DNA of 64,000 nucleotides, from NCBI GenBank assembly GCA_029263415.1, contig JAJCXN010000056.1:310001-374000 (forward strand). The letters are read 5' to 3'. The stretch is from Acidobacteriota bacterium. Its GTDB lineage: Bacteria > Acidobacteriota > Thermoanaerobaculia > Multivoradales > Multivoraceae. Below, one piece after another: positions 41,884 to 52,890 of the stretch. The notes below the pieces were generated by a model. The model had not been told where the DNA came from and did no database searches. It saw nothing but the letters and a program-made list of their open reading frames with translations. Every line of letters starts with the position of its first letter. Position 1 is the first letter of the stretch. The position numbers were made by a program, and so were the translations under genes.

Positions 41884-44343
41884 GTGCTGAGGCTCAAACG
41901 CGGAACCACCAGTTTTCACAGCACCAAAAACAAACGAAACTTCATAGAGTGTAGTGCAAAGCTACGCAGTGAATCGACCATCGCCCAACTCAAGGCTAGG
42001 CCCGTGACCTCAAATCCCCACTCCGACGAGCCATCTCTTCCAAGTCGGACGAGGCTAGTAGCAGAACTCGCACGCGACTCGGGAGCTGCGTCACGCAGAC
42101 TGCTCGAAGAGCCCGAAGCGTCCCGAATCGAACGCAATGTCCATCTCGACGACGAGCCCAAGCTGCGGCTATTTGTCGCTACCTTGATGGCCGCAGCCGT
42201 GCTGCTGACGCCGCTGATCTATCCCGGCGGACTCGGTACACCCACCCCTTGGCGGCCGCTAGCAGCCGCCGCAACAGCGCTCATAATATATGGCCTCGCC
42301 AGCCTGCCCGTGTTCCTCTCCTTACGCCGCCGCAGAGTCGTCTTCGCTTCAGAGATGTTGTTGACGGTCGACATGCTCGCCATAGGTCTGATGATTGCGG
42401 TCACTCAACTACAGGCAACTTTTCTACCCCTAGTCTTGCTGGTGCGAGTAGCCGATCACGCTGTTTGGGGCTTCAGGCGTACGCTGTTCGCTAGCCACCT
42501 GGGTGTGCTCACCATCCTGGTTCTCTCCCAAGTCGCTGAGTTCCAGGGACGCTCAGTTCCTACCCGTCATACCTTGACCCTAGCGCTGGTGCTGTGGACC
42601 GTAGGGCTCTATCTGAGCCTGCGAGCGCGCACTTTGCAGCGACTGCGCGACGAACCAACAGCCCTGGCCACCGCTTCGCAACGACTGGTTGAAGCGCTCG
42701 AAGAACAGAACGCAGAGCTGGAAGCACAGGCGAACGAACTCAAGCGATCTCGGCAGCGTGCCGAAGATGCGAGCCGATCCAAGAGTGAGTTTCTAGCCAA
42801 CATCTCCCACGAAATCCGCACTCCGATGAACGGCATCATGGGAATGACCGAACTCCTGGCGAGCTCTCGCCTCGACCCAGAACAGCGCAGCCATCTGGAT
42901 CTGGTTTCGAGTTCCTCGCACTCGCTGCTTCATATCCTCAACGACGTGCTCGATTTCTCCAAGATCGAGGCCGGTCGAATGTCGGTCGAGAAGTTGCCGT
43001 TTTCACTGCGCGGCCTACTCAAGGACATTCTCGACGTCGTGCGTCCAAAAATCGAACAGAAGGGCGTACTGCTCGAGGCAGTGGTATCGCCGCAGGTCCC
43101 CGATCTGGTGGTCAACGATCCGGTCAGAATTCGCCAAGTGCTGGTCAATCTACTCAACAATGCTGAAAAGTTCACCAGCGTTGGCAGCATCGCCTTGATG
43201 GTCGATCTCGAATCAGCCCGGCTCGGTGAAGCGACCATGCTCTTTCGCGTCCAGGACACCGGGGTCGGAGTCGCACCCGACAAACACGAGACCATCTTCG
43301 AGGCCTTCAACCAGGCGGACGCCTCGACCACCCGGCGCTTCGGGGGCACCGGCCTAGGACTCGCTATCTGCCGACAAATCGCCAACCTGCTGGACGGGCG
43401 GATTTGGGTTGAGAGTACCCAGTCTGAAGGCAGCACCTTTCACTTGTCCTTACCTTTTGGCATCCAAGAGCCTGCTCCTGAAGCCACGGCTAGTGTTCCA
43501 TTGCAACGGCGACGGGTACTGGCGATGGAGCGCCCGACCGACCAACGGTCGTTGGACGCAAAGCTGCGCCGTTGGGGGGTGGCTGTGACCGCAAAGCCAG
43601 ACGTTGATGACGTGTTGCACGCCTACCATCAGTCCGTCAAACGGGGGCGCCCATATGAACTCTTGATTGTGGGCCCTCTCGGCGGCGGCCCCTGGGCCGA
43701 ACTGCGTTGGGCGCTGCAATTGACCCAGGAGGTCAGCGACCTGCCAATCGTCATGGTCTCCGAGGCGCCGTCTAACGAGGTGGTCAAAGCCGCAGAGGAA
43801 GCGGGCCTTGCCGCAGCTATGCCGGCCGAAGCGCTTGACTACGAGCTCGCCCACAGCCTGCAGGTGATCCTGCGCGGCACGGAAGACGGCATCACCCTAC
43901 CGCTGCTAACCCAAGCGCGACTGGCGGCAATTAGGCCTAAGATCCAAGTTCTGCTAGCCGAGGACAATCGGGTCAACCAGAAGGTAGCAACCGCGATGCT
44001 AGAAAAGGGTGGCTACGCAGTCGACGTGTGCGGCAACGGCTACGAGGCGCTCAAGCTCTTCGAACAGGACAAGTACGATGTCGTGCTTCTCGACGTCCAA
44101 ATGCCAGAGATGGACGGGCTTCAAGCAGTCACCGAGATCCGTAACCTCGAGCGTGGTACGCGCGTTCCAGTGATCGCGGTCACAGCACACGCAATGAAAG
44201 GAGATCGCGAGAGCATGCTGGAAGCTGGGTTTGACGACTACATCGCCAAACCCTTAAGAGCCGAACATCTGTACGCCGTCCTTGAGGGGGTCGCCCCAGC
44301 CGCTTCCGTCATCAAACCGCTCTTGAGAATGTTCACTCCGTGA
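41884..44343 (+). CDS. membrane hybrid histidine kinase with degenerate and canonical receiver domains
   Basis: TM segments; H-box [23 protein letters not shown] boxes; canonical [14 protein letters not shown]...[14 protein letters not shown]. Real start may be GTG at 42004. Confidence 0.92.
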   Translation: MLRLKRGTTSFHSTKNKRNFIECSAKLRSESTIAQLKARPVTSNPHSDEPSLPSRTRLVAELARDSGAASRRLLEEPEASRIERNVHLDDEPKLRLFVATLMAAAVLLTPLIYPGGLGTPTPWRPLAAAATALIIYGLASLPVFLSLRRRRVVFASEMLLTVDMLAIGLMIAVTQLQATFLPLVLLVRVADHAVWGFRRTLFASHLGVLTILVLSQVAEFQGRSVPTRHTLTLALVLWTVGLYLSLRARTLQRLRDEPTALATASQRLVEALEEQNAELEAQANELKRSRQRAEDASRSKSEFLANISHEIRTPMNGIMGMTELLASSRLDPEQRSHLDLVSSSSHSLLHILNDVLDFSKIEAGRMSVEKLPFSLRGLLKDILDVVRPKIEQKGVLLEAVVSPQVPDLVVNDPVRIRQVLVNLLNNAEKFTSVGSIALMVDLESARLGEATMLFRVQDTGVGVAPDKHETIFEAFNQADASTTRRFGGTGLGLAICRQIANLLDGRIWVESTQSEGSTFHLSLPFGIQEPAPEATASVPLQRRRVLAMERPTDQRSLDAKLRRWGVAVTAKPDVDDVLHAYHQSVKRGRPYELLIVGPLGGGPWAELRWALQLTQEVSDLPIVMVSEAPSNEVVKAAEEAGLAAAMPAEALDYELAHSLQVILRGTEDGITLPLLTQARLAAIRPKIQVLLAEDNRVNQKVATAMLEKGGYAVDVCGNGYEALKLFEQDKYDVVLLDVQMPEMDGLQAVTEIRNLERGTRVPVIAVTAHAMKGDRESMLEAGFDDYIAKPLRAEHLYAVLEGVAPAASVIKPLLRMFTP

Positions 44344-46577
44344 CCACCATGGCAATCGCACGACTCCTGCCCAGCAGCGGACTGACCGGCTCCCTCATTC
44401 TTCTTCCGTTGTTGCTGTTGGTGGTAGGCCTCGCCCGCCGTTCCGCGTCGTCCCTTCAGCCGAGTGCAACTCAACCCGATTCGACTCAGCCAGATCCGGC
44501 TCCGTTGGGTTCGGCTGGGCCCGCGTCAGTGGGTCGCAATTGGGATCTGTGGTTCGTCGGGCCTGCGCTTCTGATCGGCGGCTTGCTCCATCACCGGCTC
44601 GGCATTCCGGGGTCCGACCGTCTCGTCGCTGCAGCGCTCTACCTCTACGGGGCGGTGGTGATCCTCCGAAGCCTGCCGCACCTCACCCGAGCACTGGGCC
44701 GCTCCAGTTCAACAACGCGCCCCGGCTGGCAGTTCTTCGCACTGCCACTTGCCTTCTTCTTGACCATCGCTCCGTGGGCAACCAGTCAGCGTCCGCCAGA
44801 CGGCGACGAGCCGTGGTATCTGCTGGTGGTCCATAGCTTGGTGCACGATCTCGACGACGACCTGAGTAACAACTACGCCGAGCAGAGCTCACTCGCATTC
44901 ATGGAGCGAGCACTGGAACCGCAGCCGCATGATCCAAAGACCAAGGGCGGGGCGCTGCTCTCCCGGCACGGCATGCTGCTGCCGCTGATGCTGGTGCCGG
45001 GTTACTTCGTGGCGGGTTTCACCGGCGCCATCTTCACCATGCTGCTACTTGGCTCAGCGCTCTGTTGGCTGACCGTGTCAGTTCACCAGAGAATGAAGAT
45101 CACTCGCTCCAGTACGTCGGTCCTCGTGTGGGCCTTGTTCGCGCTAACGGCACCGCTGATGCTCTACTCCCATCAGGTCTGGGTCGAGGTTCCTGGCGCT
45201 CTCCTGCTGCTACTCGGCTTCGATCAACTTCGAGGACTGGCCGCCAAGGGAGCCAAGGAAGCCAACGCCAGGTGGCCTGGCAAGGAACTCCTCACCCTAT
45301 TGACGGTCTTCATCTTGCTGCCGATCCTCAAGCTTCGCTTCGGGGTCCTAGCGGCTGCCCTGGGCGGACTCGTTGCCCTGCGCAGTCGCCTGCCGCGGCG
45401 CCACGTGGTGATGATGGGCACCGCCAGTTTGGTGGCGCTCGCGGGCGTATTGCTCTACAACCAGCGCACCTTCGGCAACGCCCTGCGCATCCACAACTGG
45501 TACGAACTGAACCCCCTGCGTCAGGAGATGGGCACGATCCTGTTTCGCCTCGCAGGCCTCCTGTATGACCCCGCCTTCGGCCTGATCGCTTTCGCTCCGA
45601 TCTGGGCAGTTGCCATTCCCGGCGCCTGGCTACTGTTCCGTCGACAAGGCAACATCGCTATTGACCTCTTCGTGCTCGCTGCGCCCTACACGCTCCTGGT
45701 AGCCAGCCGCAGTGAGTGGTACGGCGGATGGTCACCGCCGTTCCGGTACACCGTCATCGTATTGCCGTTCGTCGCGATTGCCGCCGGTCAGGCGCTAGAA
45801 CTTCGGCACACCCGTGGGGCGCGAACGCTGCTTGCGCCCCTGCTCGTTTCGAGCGCTGCGGCGGGGGCTCTGTGGACCGCAATGCCAGGTTGGACCTACA
45901 ACTTCGCGAACGGAACCGCATATTGGGTGGATCAATGGACTCGGTTGACCGGGATCGACTGGATGCGACTGCTGCCATCCGCAACCCGCCCGTCAACGGC
46001 TAGCTGGATGGTCCCGCTGTTCACCTCGATAGCGCTGGTGCTGATCTGGGTCGGCCCAACCAGAAGCCTTCGCCAACGGGTCGATGGGCGAGCCGCCGGT
46101 GCATTCGGCCTCGGGGCCGCCGTGCTGATCAGCATCGCTGGTATCGCCGTCATACGCTCCTTGCCCACCCGCCACATCGAGGGTGAATCGGTCGCCGCCA
46201 CCAAGACAGGCGGCCATCCTGAGCCACGGAAGTGGGCACTCGACCGAACCCTCCATCGAGAGGGATGGACGCTGCGTCACGGGGAACGATGGACGACGCC
46301 AGTGAAGCCCGATGGGGACACGTTGACACTTCGGCTCGCACTCAGGCTGTTTCGAAATCGGCAAGAAGACCTCGATCTAGTTGTCTTCGCCGATCAACGA
46401 CCGATCGGAAAGCTTCGACTCAGTCGAAGTGATGAGTGGGTCACCGAAACCATCGGGCCGGTGGACTGGGGCGACGCCCGGGAGCTGACCATCGAGGTCA
46501 GCCCTCCCTTGAACCAGGGTGAGCCCGGTGTGGTGAACGGAGTCGCGCTGGATTTCGCTCGCTTCCAATGGGACTAA
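44340..46577 (+). CDS. polytopic membrane protein, GT-C/ArnT-like glycosyltransferase-type
   Basis: 745 aa, many [18 protein letters not shown] early-loop acidic motif; GTGA overlap with the upstream kinase (ATG alternative at 44349). Confidence 0.6.
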   Translation: MTTMAIARLLPSSGLTGSLILLPLLLLVVGLARRSASSLQPSATQPDSTQPDPAPLGSAGPASVGRNWDLWFVGPALLIGGLLHHRLGIPGSDRLVAAALYLYGAVVILRSLPHLTRALGRSSSTTRPGWQFFALPLAFFLTIAPWATSQRPPDGDEPWYLLVVHSLVHDLDDDLSNNYAEQSSLAFMERALEPQPHDPKTKGGALLSRHGMLLPLMLVPGYFVAGFTGAIFTMLLLGSALCWLTVSVHQRMKITRSSTSVLVWALFALTAPLMLYSHQVWVEVPGALLLLLGFDQLRGLAAKGAKEANARWPGKELLTLLTVFILLPILKLRFGVLAAALGGLVALRSRLPRRHVVMMGTASLVALAGVLLYNQRTFGNALRIHNWYELNPLRQEMGTILFRLAGLLYDPAFGLIAFAPIWAVAIPGAWLLFRRQGNIAIDLFVLAAPYTLLVASRSEWYGGWSPPFRYTVIVLPFVAIAAGQALELRHTRGARTLLAPLLVSSAAAGALWTAMPGWTYNFANGTAYWVDQWTRLTGIDWMRLLPSATRPSTASWMVPLFTSIALVLIWVGPTRSLRQRVDGRAAGAFGLGAAVLISIAGIAVIRSLPTRHIEGESVAATKTGGHPEPRKWALDRTLHREGWTLRHGERWTTPVKPDGDTLTLRLALRLFRNRQEDLDLVVFADQRPIGKLRLSRSDEWVTETIGPVDWGDARELTIEVSPPLNQGEPGVVNGVALDFARFQWD

Positions 46578-47243
46578 CCTCTAGCAGGCCAGGGTTCAGA
46601 GCGATGCCAGAATCGCATGGCAGAGGTCAATTCGACATTATTAGACACGACGATTCGGACACCCAAAGCCCCTATTGGCAGGCCGCCGAATCGTGTCACA
46701 AGAAACTTGGATCATTCCTCTGGGTCACTGCTAGCGACATCCTGCCAAGCTGTCAGCATCGTTCCCATCGGTAGTTCAGGTCTCAGCCGAAGCTGAACAA
46801 CGCCTGATCCGTGAACCCACAGTCCCTTTGTTTGCAACGGATTGCTTCCGCTCGCAAGTGCGTTCAGAACAGGCAGGTTGGAGCGGAAAGACAGGTAGCT
46901 TGAAACTGCAGGCGTTCCGGTGGCCGTGGGTCGATCCGGGTTCTTACTTTCCACGAAGCAACCCGCCATACACCTCAAGGGCCTAAGGCAAGGTTGGCAC
47001 GGTGCCTGCATACGGTTAAGAGTAACGATCTCGATTTGAGATCACCGCTGCGGAGGAGGTTCTCCTTGCAAAAACGTCCCACCATTCTAGACGCCGGATG
47101 CGTCGCAGTCAAAGCATTCCTGCTTAGCTCGATGCTCGCTAGTCACTAGCTCCGACTTCTACGACCAACCATCCCACCAGAACTCCCTCACACTCGCTGA
47201 GGGTACACACCAAAAAACTCCCACCACTTTCAGAACCTCTCCG

Positions 47244-47267
47244 CCGCAGCCTTCGGGCTGCGGTTTT
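47244..47267 (+). terminator. strong intrinsic terminator-like hairpin
   Basis: CCGCAGCC-TTCG-GGCTGCGG-TTTT. Confidence 0.75.
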
Positions 47268-47352
47268 CGTTGGTGGGCCCTTGTTTCCAGCCGGACGTTC
47301 GCACGCTGTCCCTCGCGACCAGCTGTCGAATAGGCCTCAGGTGTCAAGCGGC

Positions 47353-48987
47353 CTACCCGAGGTTGCTTGAGCGAGGATAGACGTTCTCCGGATCCGTGAG
47401 AACGTTCACCAGGTAGGGCCCCGGCTGATCCAGCCCGCGTCTCAAGGCTCCCCTAAGCTCAGTAGGCGCGTCGACTAGCTCTGCGGCGCCGCCCAGGCCT
47501 TCAAACACCTTGTCGTAGCGCGCATTCGGCGACAGCTCGGCTGCCACGTGGTAGCCGAAGAACTGCTGCATCGGATGCTTCTCGAGCCCCCAGCAGTGGT
47601 TGTTGCCGACCACGATCGTCACGTTGCACCCAAAGCGAATCAGCGTGTCCCAGTCGCCCATGGAAAAGCCGGCCGCACCGTCTCCTTGAAGCAAGACCAC
47701 CTGTCGATCAGGGTGCGCAATGGCTGCCCCTAGGGCGTAACCGGCGCCGGTGCCCAGGCAACCAAACGGGCCAGGATCGAGGAAGCAACCTGGTTCGAAC
47801 GTCTCGACGAACTTGCCTGCGTAGGAAACGAAGTCCCCTCCGTCACCGATGACGATGGCATCGCGCTCGAGACACTGGCGCAGTTCGCCATAGATTCGAG
47901 CCGGGTGAATAGGTGCCTCCTGATAGCTCAGCACATCCGCCTCGAGGACTCGCTTCGCCTCCTCCTCCTCGCGCAACGTCGCGAGCCATTCAGATCGACT
48001 GTCGATTCGTTCTGCGATTTCGGCCAGAGCCGCTAGCGCCGGGGCGACAGCCCCAGCAGCGGAACCTGCAAGATCGACGTGCTGGGCGACGCGACTGGCA
48101 CTGTCCATGATGTGCACCACCTTGGCATCGCCGAACCGTCCAAAGCCGAGTCTGAAATCAAGCGGGGTGCCGACCACGATCACGAGGTCGGACTTGGTGA
48201 AGGCGGTCTTACGTGAGCGTGTGAAGAACTGGGGATGGTCTGCTGGCAGACAACCTCGGCCGAGGCCGTTGAGAAACACCGGTAACCCGGCCTGCTCAGC
48301 AAGGTCGCGAAGGGCGCCTTCAGCACCTTCCCAATAGACATCTGCTCCTGCCATCAGCACCGGCCTGTCCGACCGAGCCAGCAGTTTGCCGATGTCACTC
48401 AGATCGTCTGAGTCGGCGCTTGTCGCAGTTGTTTGCTGCGGCTGAGGATCGTCAATCTCCGCTGGCGCAAAGAAGAGATCCATCGGCACATCAAGAAACG
48501 TTGGCCCACGGTGCGGTGTTGTCGCACGCCTCATTGCTGTTCCAACGTCGGCCGCGATCCCTTCGGTTGTCGCACTGGTTCCCGCCCATCGCGTCACCGG
48601 ATCGACCAGCGGTACATGATCCAGTTCTTGGAGCGAACCTTGCCCCCATCGGGCACCTGGAGCGCGCCCACCCAACACCACGACCGGTGACCCTGTGAAG
48701 TGCGCCGAGGTGATCGCACTAATGCCATTGGTCACACCGGGGCCAGCGGTCAAGGCCGCCACGCCCGCGCGCCGCGTCACCTTGGCATAACTCTCGGCAG
48801 CGAACACCGCGGTCTGCTCGTGTCGCACATCAACTAGATTTAGACCTTCCCTCACGCATCCGTCGTACAACGAGAAAAGGTGTCCACCTGAGAGCGTAAA
48901 CACCGTGTCCACTCCGTGATTCTTCAGCGCTCGCGCCGCCAATTGGCCGCCGTGCCCTTGGACCGTCGTCGATTCCTCGTCGCTCAT
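47353..48987 (-). CDS. thiamine-diphosphate enzyme, acetolactate synthase-like / 2-hydroxyacyl-CoA lyase-like
   Basis: LSGGHLFSLYDGC, RHEQTAVFAAESYAKVTRRAGVAALTAGPGVTNGISAI, ThDP motif GDGAAGFSMGDWDTLIRFGCNVTIVVGNN. Confidence 0.85.
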   Translation of the reverse strand: MSDEESTTVQGHGGQLAARALKNHGVDTVFTLSGGHLFSLYDGCVREGLNLVDVRHEQTAVFAAESYAKVTRRAGVAALTAGPGVTNGISAITSAHFTGSPVVVLGGRAPGARWGQGSLQELDHVPLVDPVTRWAGTSATTEGIAADVGTAMRRATTPHRGPTFLDVPMDLFFAPAEIDDPQPQQTTATSADSDDLSDIGKLLARSDRPVLMAGADVYWEGAEGALRDLAEQAGLPVFLNGLGRGCLPADHPQFFTRSRKTAFTKSDLVIVVGTPLDFRLGFGRFGDAKVVHIMDSASRVAQHVDLAGSAAGAVAPALAALAEIAERIDSRSEWLATLREEEEAKRVLEADVLSYQEAPIHPARIYGELRQCLERDAIVIGDGGDFVSYAGKFVETFEPGCFLDPGPFGCLGTGAGYALGAAIAHPDRQVVLLQGDGAAGFSMGDWDTLIRFGCNVTIVVGNNHCWGLEKHPMQQFFGYHVAAELSPNARYDKVFEGLGGAAELVDAPTELRGALRRGLDQPGPYLVNVLTDPENVYPRSSNLG

Positions 48988-49163
48988 TGGTTACCTCGAT
49001 CCAGTAGTTAGGAAGCCCGGACAGTAGCAGGACAGATTGGTCGTCGATCGGCAGTACCAAGGCCCCACTACCAAACGGACAACCACCTAACAAACAAACA
49101 CCCAACATACACTTAGCTACCATCCCGCCTTCAAAGACAGAATGCCAACACATCTGGAGCCCC

Positions 49164-50690
49164 ATGGACTTCCTTACCGCGCACGCGCAAGCCAACCCCG
49201 ACCGCCCCGCCATCATCTGCGCTGGGGAAACCGTGACCTATGCTGAACTCGAGGCCAAGGGCAATCGTTTGGCGGGAGCTCTACTCGCCCACGGGTTCGA
49301 GCGCCACGATCGCGTGACCACCGTCGGCTACAACTCGCCCGATCACAGCGTCATCGCCACCGCCGCGCGCAAATGCAGTCTGGTCGGCCTGCCGATGAAC
49401 TCGCGTCTCAACGAAGACGAAGTTCAGTATCAGCTCGCCCACTCCGAATCGAAGGCCGTGTTCTGCGGACCGCAACACATCGCGCGCGTTCATGCGGTCG
49501 AGGACCGTTGCCCTCATCTCACACTCAAGGTCGGCTGGGGCGCTTCAGACCTACCGCATGGTTGGCATCAGCTGGAGGACCTCATCGCCTCAGGCACGCC
49601 CGAGGCCCCGGCGCTCGAAGCTGGAATCTCAGGCCCAGCAATCACCTACACCGCGGGCACCACGGGCAACCCCAAGGGGGCCTACCGTAAAGAGGGCTTC
49701 GACCCCTCCGTCGTCCAGGACTACATGCGGTGGTTCGACCTCCGGCCCGGCGACGTTCATCTGGTCGCAGGCCCGCTCTATCACTCGGCGCCTGGAGCCT
49801 TCGCTGGGTTCAACATCATCTTCGGCGGAACCAACGTATTGCTCGAACGCTTCGACGCTGCAACCGCATTAGCCGCTATTCAAGAGCACCAGGTCACCAC
49901 TACTTTCATGGCCCCAATCCTCCTCCAACGTCTCACTGGGCTCGACCAGGAGATCAAAGATCGCTACGACACCAGCAGCCTAAGGAGCATCGTCGTGGCC
50001 GGTGCTCCTTGCCCATTCGACGTGAAGAAGTCAGTGATCGAGATGTTCGGCGAAGTGCTCTATGAGTTCTACGGATCATCCGAAGTCGGATGTAACACCG
50101 TGATGCGCCCGCACGAACACCTCAGCCATCCCAATTCTTGCGGCAGGCCGGTCGATGGCATCGAATTCAAGGTGTTCGACGACGACGGCAACGAGCTTCC
50201 TCAAGGCGAGACGGGCGAACTCTACATTCGCAGTGGCCAGGTGATCACCGAGTACTGGAAGAACAGTGAAGCAACAGAAGCCGCCCGACGGGACGACTAC
50301 TTTTCAGTGGGCGACGTCGGCTACTTCGACCAAGACGGCTTCCTTTACATCGTCGATCGCAAGCGCGACATGGTGATCTCCGGCGGCGTCAACATCTGCA
50401 CCTCCGAGATCGAGAACCTGCTGCACGCCCACCCAGACATCTGGGACCTAGTGATCGTCGGCATTCCCGATGACGAATGGGGCGAGTCGGTACACGCCAT
50501 CATCCAACCACGCGCCAACGCCCGCCCCAGCGAAGAAGCAATCTCAACCTGGCTCGCAGATCGATTGGCGGACTACAAACGACCCCGTTCGTATGAGTTT
50601 CGCGAATCGCTACCGAGGGACGATGCTGGGAAGATCCGAAAGCGCGAGCTTCGCGAACCCTTCTGGGAAGGTCGCGGCTCACGGGTCTAG
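49164..50690 (+). CDS. AMP-dependent acyl-CoA synthetase
   Basis: ITYTAGTTGNPKGAYR P-loop, YEFYGSSEVG, DDYFSVGDVGYFDQDGFLYIVDRKRDMVISGGVNI, PRDDAGKIRKRELR. Confidence 0.92.
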   Translation: MDFLTAHAQANPDRPAIICAGETVTYAELEAKGNRLAGALLAHGFERHDRVTTVGYNSPDHSVIATAARKCSLVGLPMNSRLNEDEVQYQLAHSESKAVFCGPQHIARVHAVEDRCPHLTLKVGWGASDLPHGWHQLEDLIASGTPEAPALEAGISGPAITYTAGTTGNPKGAYRKEGFDPSVVQDYMRWFDLRPGDVHLVAGPLYHSAPGAFAGFNIIFGGTNVLLERFDAATALAAIQEHQVTTTFMAPILLQRLTGLDQEIKDRYDTSSLRSIVVAGAPCPFDVKKSVIEMFGEVLYEFYGSSEVGCNTVMRPHEHLSHPNSCGRPVDGIEFKVFDDDGNELPQGETGELYIRSGQVITEYWKNSEATEAARRDDYFSVGDVGYFDQDGFLYIVDRKRDMVISGGVNICTSEIENLLHAHPDIWDLVIVGIPDDEWGESVHAIIQPRANARPSEEAISTWLADRLADYKRPRSYEFRESLPRDDAGKIRKRELREPFWEGRGSRV

Positions 50691-50829
50691 CCAAACACCA
50701 CGGGAATCGTGCGGTTGTACGGCGGCTACATTCGGACTGACGAACCGGTGGCCTATTCGGGATTTTCTTGGGTCCCAGGCAACATTCCGTCGATCTTCAG
50801 CGTCCCTTTGGCGAGTCGACAGGCAATTT

Positions 50830-52158
50830 TTGGGTTGTCTGCGGGCTCTCGACTACACTCAAGACTTCTCGCCCTTGAGCTATCTGAGGATCACTACTAT
50901 CCAAGACCTGCCCCTTCCACTGCCCCCTCCACCGGTCGCACGGAATCGTCCAGCTGCGCTCGCTGGCCGCTTATCGGCGCGCGAGTTCCTCGGCCTGTTG
51001 CATGTACTGTCGCAGTCGACTAGGTCCGGCAGACTGACCCTCACTTCTCATAGCGCGCGCGCATTGTTGATCCTAAGGCGCGGTCGACTCATCTACGCAG
51101 CCTCCACGTCGGCACGCGAGACGCTCGGCAACATCCTCTTCTGCGAACGTCTGATCGACGAAGAGACCCTACAGCGCGCGCTGGAGATCCAACATCAAGC
51201 GCAACATCAGCGTCGACTGGGCACGGTGCTCGAAGAGATGGGTGCCGTCACTCGCGAATCACTCACCCTGGTGGTCGAGCTACAAGCGCGCCGGGTGATG
51301 CAGGAGATCCTCGCTTGGGAAAGCGGCTTCTTCCACTTTGAATCGATAAATATCGATGAGAGCGGTGAGATTGCGGTCGAGCTCGATGACTTCATCGTCG
51401 ACCAAGGCCTGCGGATCGAATCAATGTTGCTTGATCTCTCAGTGTCTCCCGCGCTGCGCGAGCTGCAGCAGCAAGCTGCACCCGATCCCGACGAGAACGC
51501 CTTAGACAACATGAACTTGGGGCCATCGCTCTCGCTTCGGGCCGCGATGCAACAGATCGCCCACCCCCTATTCAATGCTGAGATGACCCTAGCGGTCATG
51601 GACTATGCAAGCTCGATGCTCGAGCGCGGGGTTCTCCTGATTAGGCGCTCCAACCGTCTCCTAGGCATGGCGCAGTTCGGCATCGATCATCGCGGCAGCC
51701 ATCAACCGGTGATCCGCCGAGTCTCCCTCAGCCTCGATGAAGACTCCGAGTTCAGGGTAGTGGTTGAACGTGGTGGCACTCATCGCGGTGCCTTGGCTGA
51801 GTCCGAGGTCAGCACCGAACTGCTCGACAGGATCGGCCGACCGTCACAACAGATCATCGATGCGGTCATCATTCCCTTGGTGGTCCGTGACGAAGTGGTG
51901 GCGGTGTTCTACGGTGACACCACCCAAGCTAGAGTTCGGTCAGTCATCTCATTGGAGGCGCTCATGATGCAGGCCAGCCTAGCCATCGAGAAGAGCCTGC
52001 TCGAGAACAAAGTCCAAGCCCTCGAGGAGAAGCTGGTAGAGCAACGCGAGAAAGAACCAAATATCGCACCGCCTACCCCTTTTCGAGCGCCCTCTTTCAA
52101 GCCCACCCCGATCAACGACCTACTTTCCGGAAAGGTTGCCGGAGCTGAGGGTGGCTGA
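50830..52158 (+). CDS. DUF4388 (PATAN)-domain protein with C-terminal GAF-like domain
   Basis: ORF track 50470..52158; SGRLTLTSHSARALLILRRGRLIYAASTSARETLGNIL typical of DUF4388. N-terminus uncertain: TTG at 50830 or 50875 avoids the 221-bp overlap with the upstream gene. Confidence 0.72.
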   Translation: MGCLRALDYTQDFSPLSYLRITTIQDLPLPLPPPPVARNRPAALAGRLSAREFLGLLHVLSQSTRSGRLTLTSHSARALLILRRGRLIYAASTSARETLGNILFCERLIDEETLQRALEIQHQAQHQRRLGTVLEEMGAVTRESLTLVVELQARRVMQEILAWESGFFHFESINIDESGEIAVELDDFIVDQGLRIESMLLDLSVSPALRELQQQAAPDPDENALDNMNLGPSLSLRAAMQQIAHPLFNAEMTLAVMDYASSMLERGVLLIRRSNRLLGMAQFGIDHRGSHQPVIRRVSLSLDEDSEFRVVVERGGTHRGALAESEVSTELLDRIGRPSQQIIDAVIIPLVVRDEVVAVFYGDTTQARVRSVISLEALMMQASLAIEKSLLENKVQALEEKLVEQREKEPNIAPPTPFRAPSFKPTPINDLLSGKVAGAEGG

Positions 52159-52861
52159 GCAGACCCACGCAGACGCTGTCCTAGAGACAATCGCTACCAC
52201 CAGGTCGATCCGGCGCTATCGATATGAGGACGTGCCCTCAGCCGACCTCAACAAGATTCTGTGGACGGCGACGCGCGCGCCCTCGGGTACCAATCGACAA
52301 CCGTTCCGCTTCCTCGTTCTACGCAACGGGCCCAAGGCCAAGCAAGCACGGCGCATTCTGGGCATCGCCTTCCGCAATGGTTGGCAGACGAAGTGTTCGA
52401 GCGAGGGCTGGACCATCGACACCAGCACTCGAGGCAGCACCCGTCGTGAGCGCATGCTGCAAGCAATGCAACAGTACGTCGACGAGTTCGAACGCGTACC
52501 GGTCGTCGTTCTGGCGCTATACCAACGCTATCGGCCGATCGACGCGATGGAAGGGGCCTCGATGTACCCCGCCTGCCAGAACCTGATGCTCGCGGCTCGG
52601 GCCCTGGGCTATGGTGCGTGCTTCAGCGGCTGGCATCGGGGTGTCGCAACCGAGCTCAGCTTACTCTTCGAACTTCCACAGGATGTCGAGATCGCCCTAA
52701 CCATCACTCTGGGTAAGCCGCAGGGCAAGCATGGCCCCGTCCGGCGGCGACCGATCGGAGACCTGGTGTTCGAAGAGGGATGGGAGAAATCCGCGCCCTG
52801 GGTACAAGACCCACCTGGCACCCGCTTCACCGGCGGGGGACCACCCGAGGCCCGCTCATAG
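52136..52861 (+). CDS. nitroreductase family protein
   Basis: ETIATTRSIRRYRYEDVPSADLNKILWTATRAPSGTNRQPFRFLVL; LMLAARALGYGACFSGW. TTG 52136 or GTG 52151 start. Confidence 0.88.
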   Translation: MPELRVAEQTHADAVLETIATTRSIRRYRYEDVPSADLNKILWTATRAPSGTNRQPFRFLVLRNGPKAKQARRILGIAFRNGWQTKCSSEGWTIDTSTRGSTRRERMLQAMQQYVDEFERVPVVVLALYQRYRPIDAMEGASMYPACQNLMLAARALGYGACFSGWHRGVATELSLLFELPQDVEIALTITLGKPQGKHGPVRRRPIGDLVFEEGWEKSAPWVQDPPGTRFTGGGPPEARS

Positions 52862-52890
52862 GTGTCGTTGTGTGCCAAGGTCAAGCGGTT

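Noticed and set aside
46712-47011. 99-aa minus-strand ORF in the large intergenic gap
   Set aside because: No recognisable motif or start context; could be a decayed fragment but cannot be supported
48990-49163. A/C-rich stretch before the acyl-CoA synthetase as a special element
   Set aside because: Simple compositional bias in a short divergent promoter region; no defined repeat unit
50470-50829. N-terminal extension of the DUF4388 ORF into the acyl-CoA synthetase
   Set aside because: 221-bp same-strand overlap with a well-supported gene; residues before the DUF4388 region look non-coding
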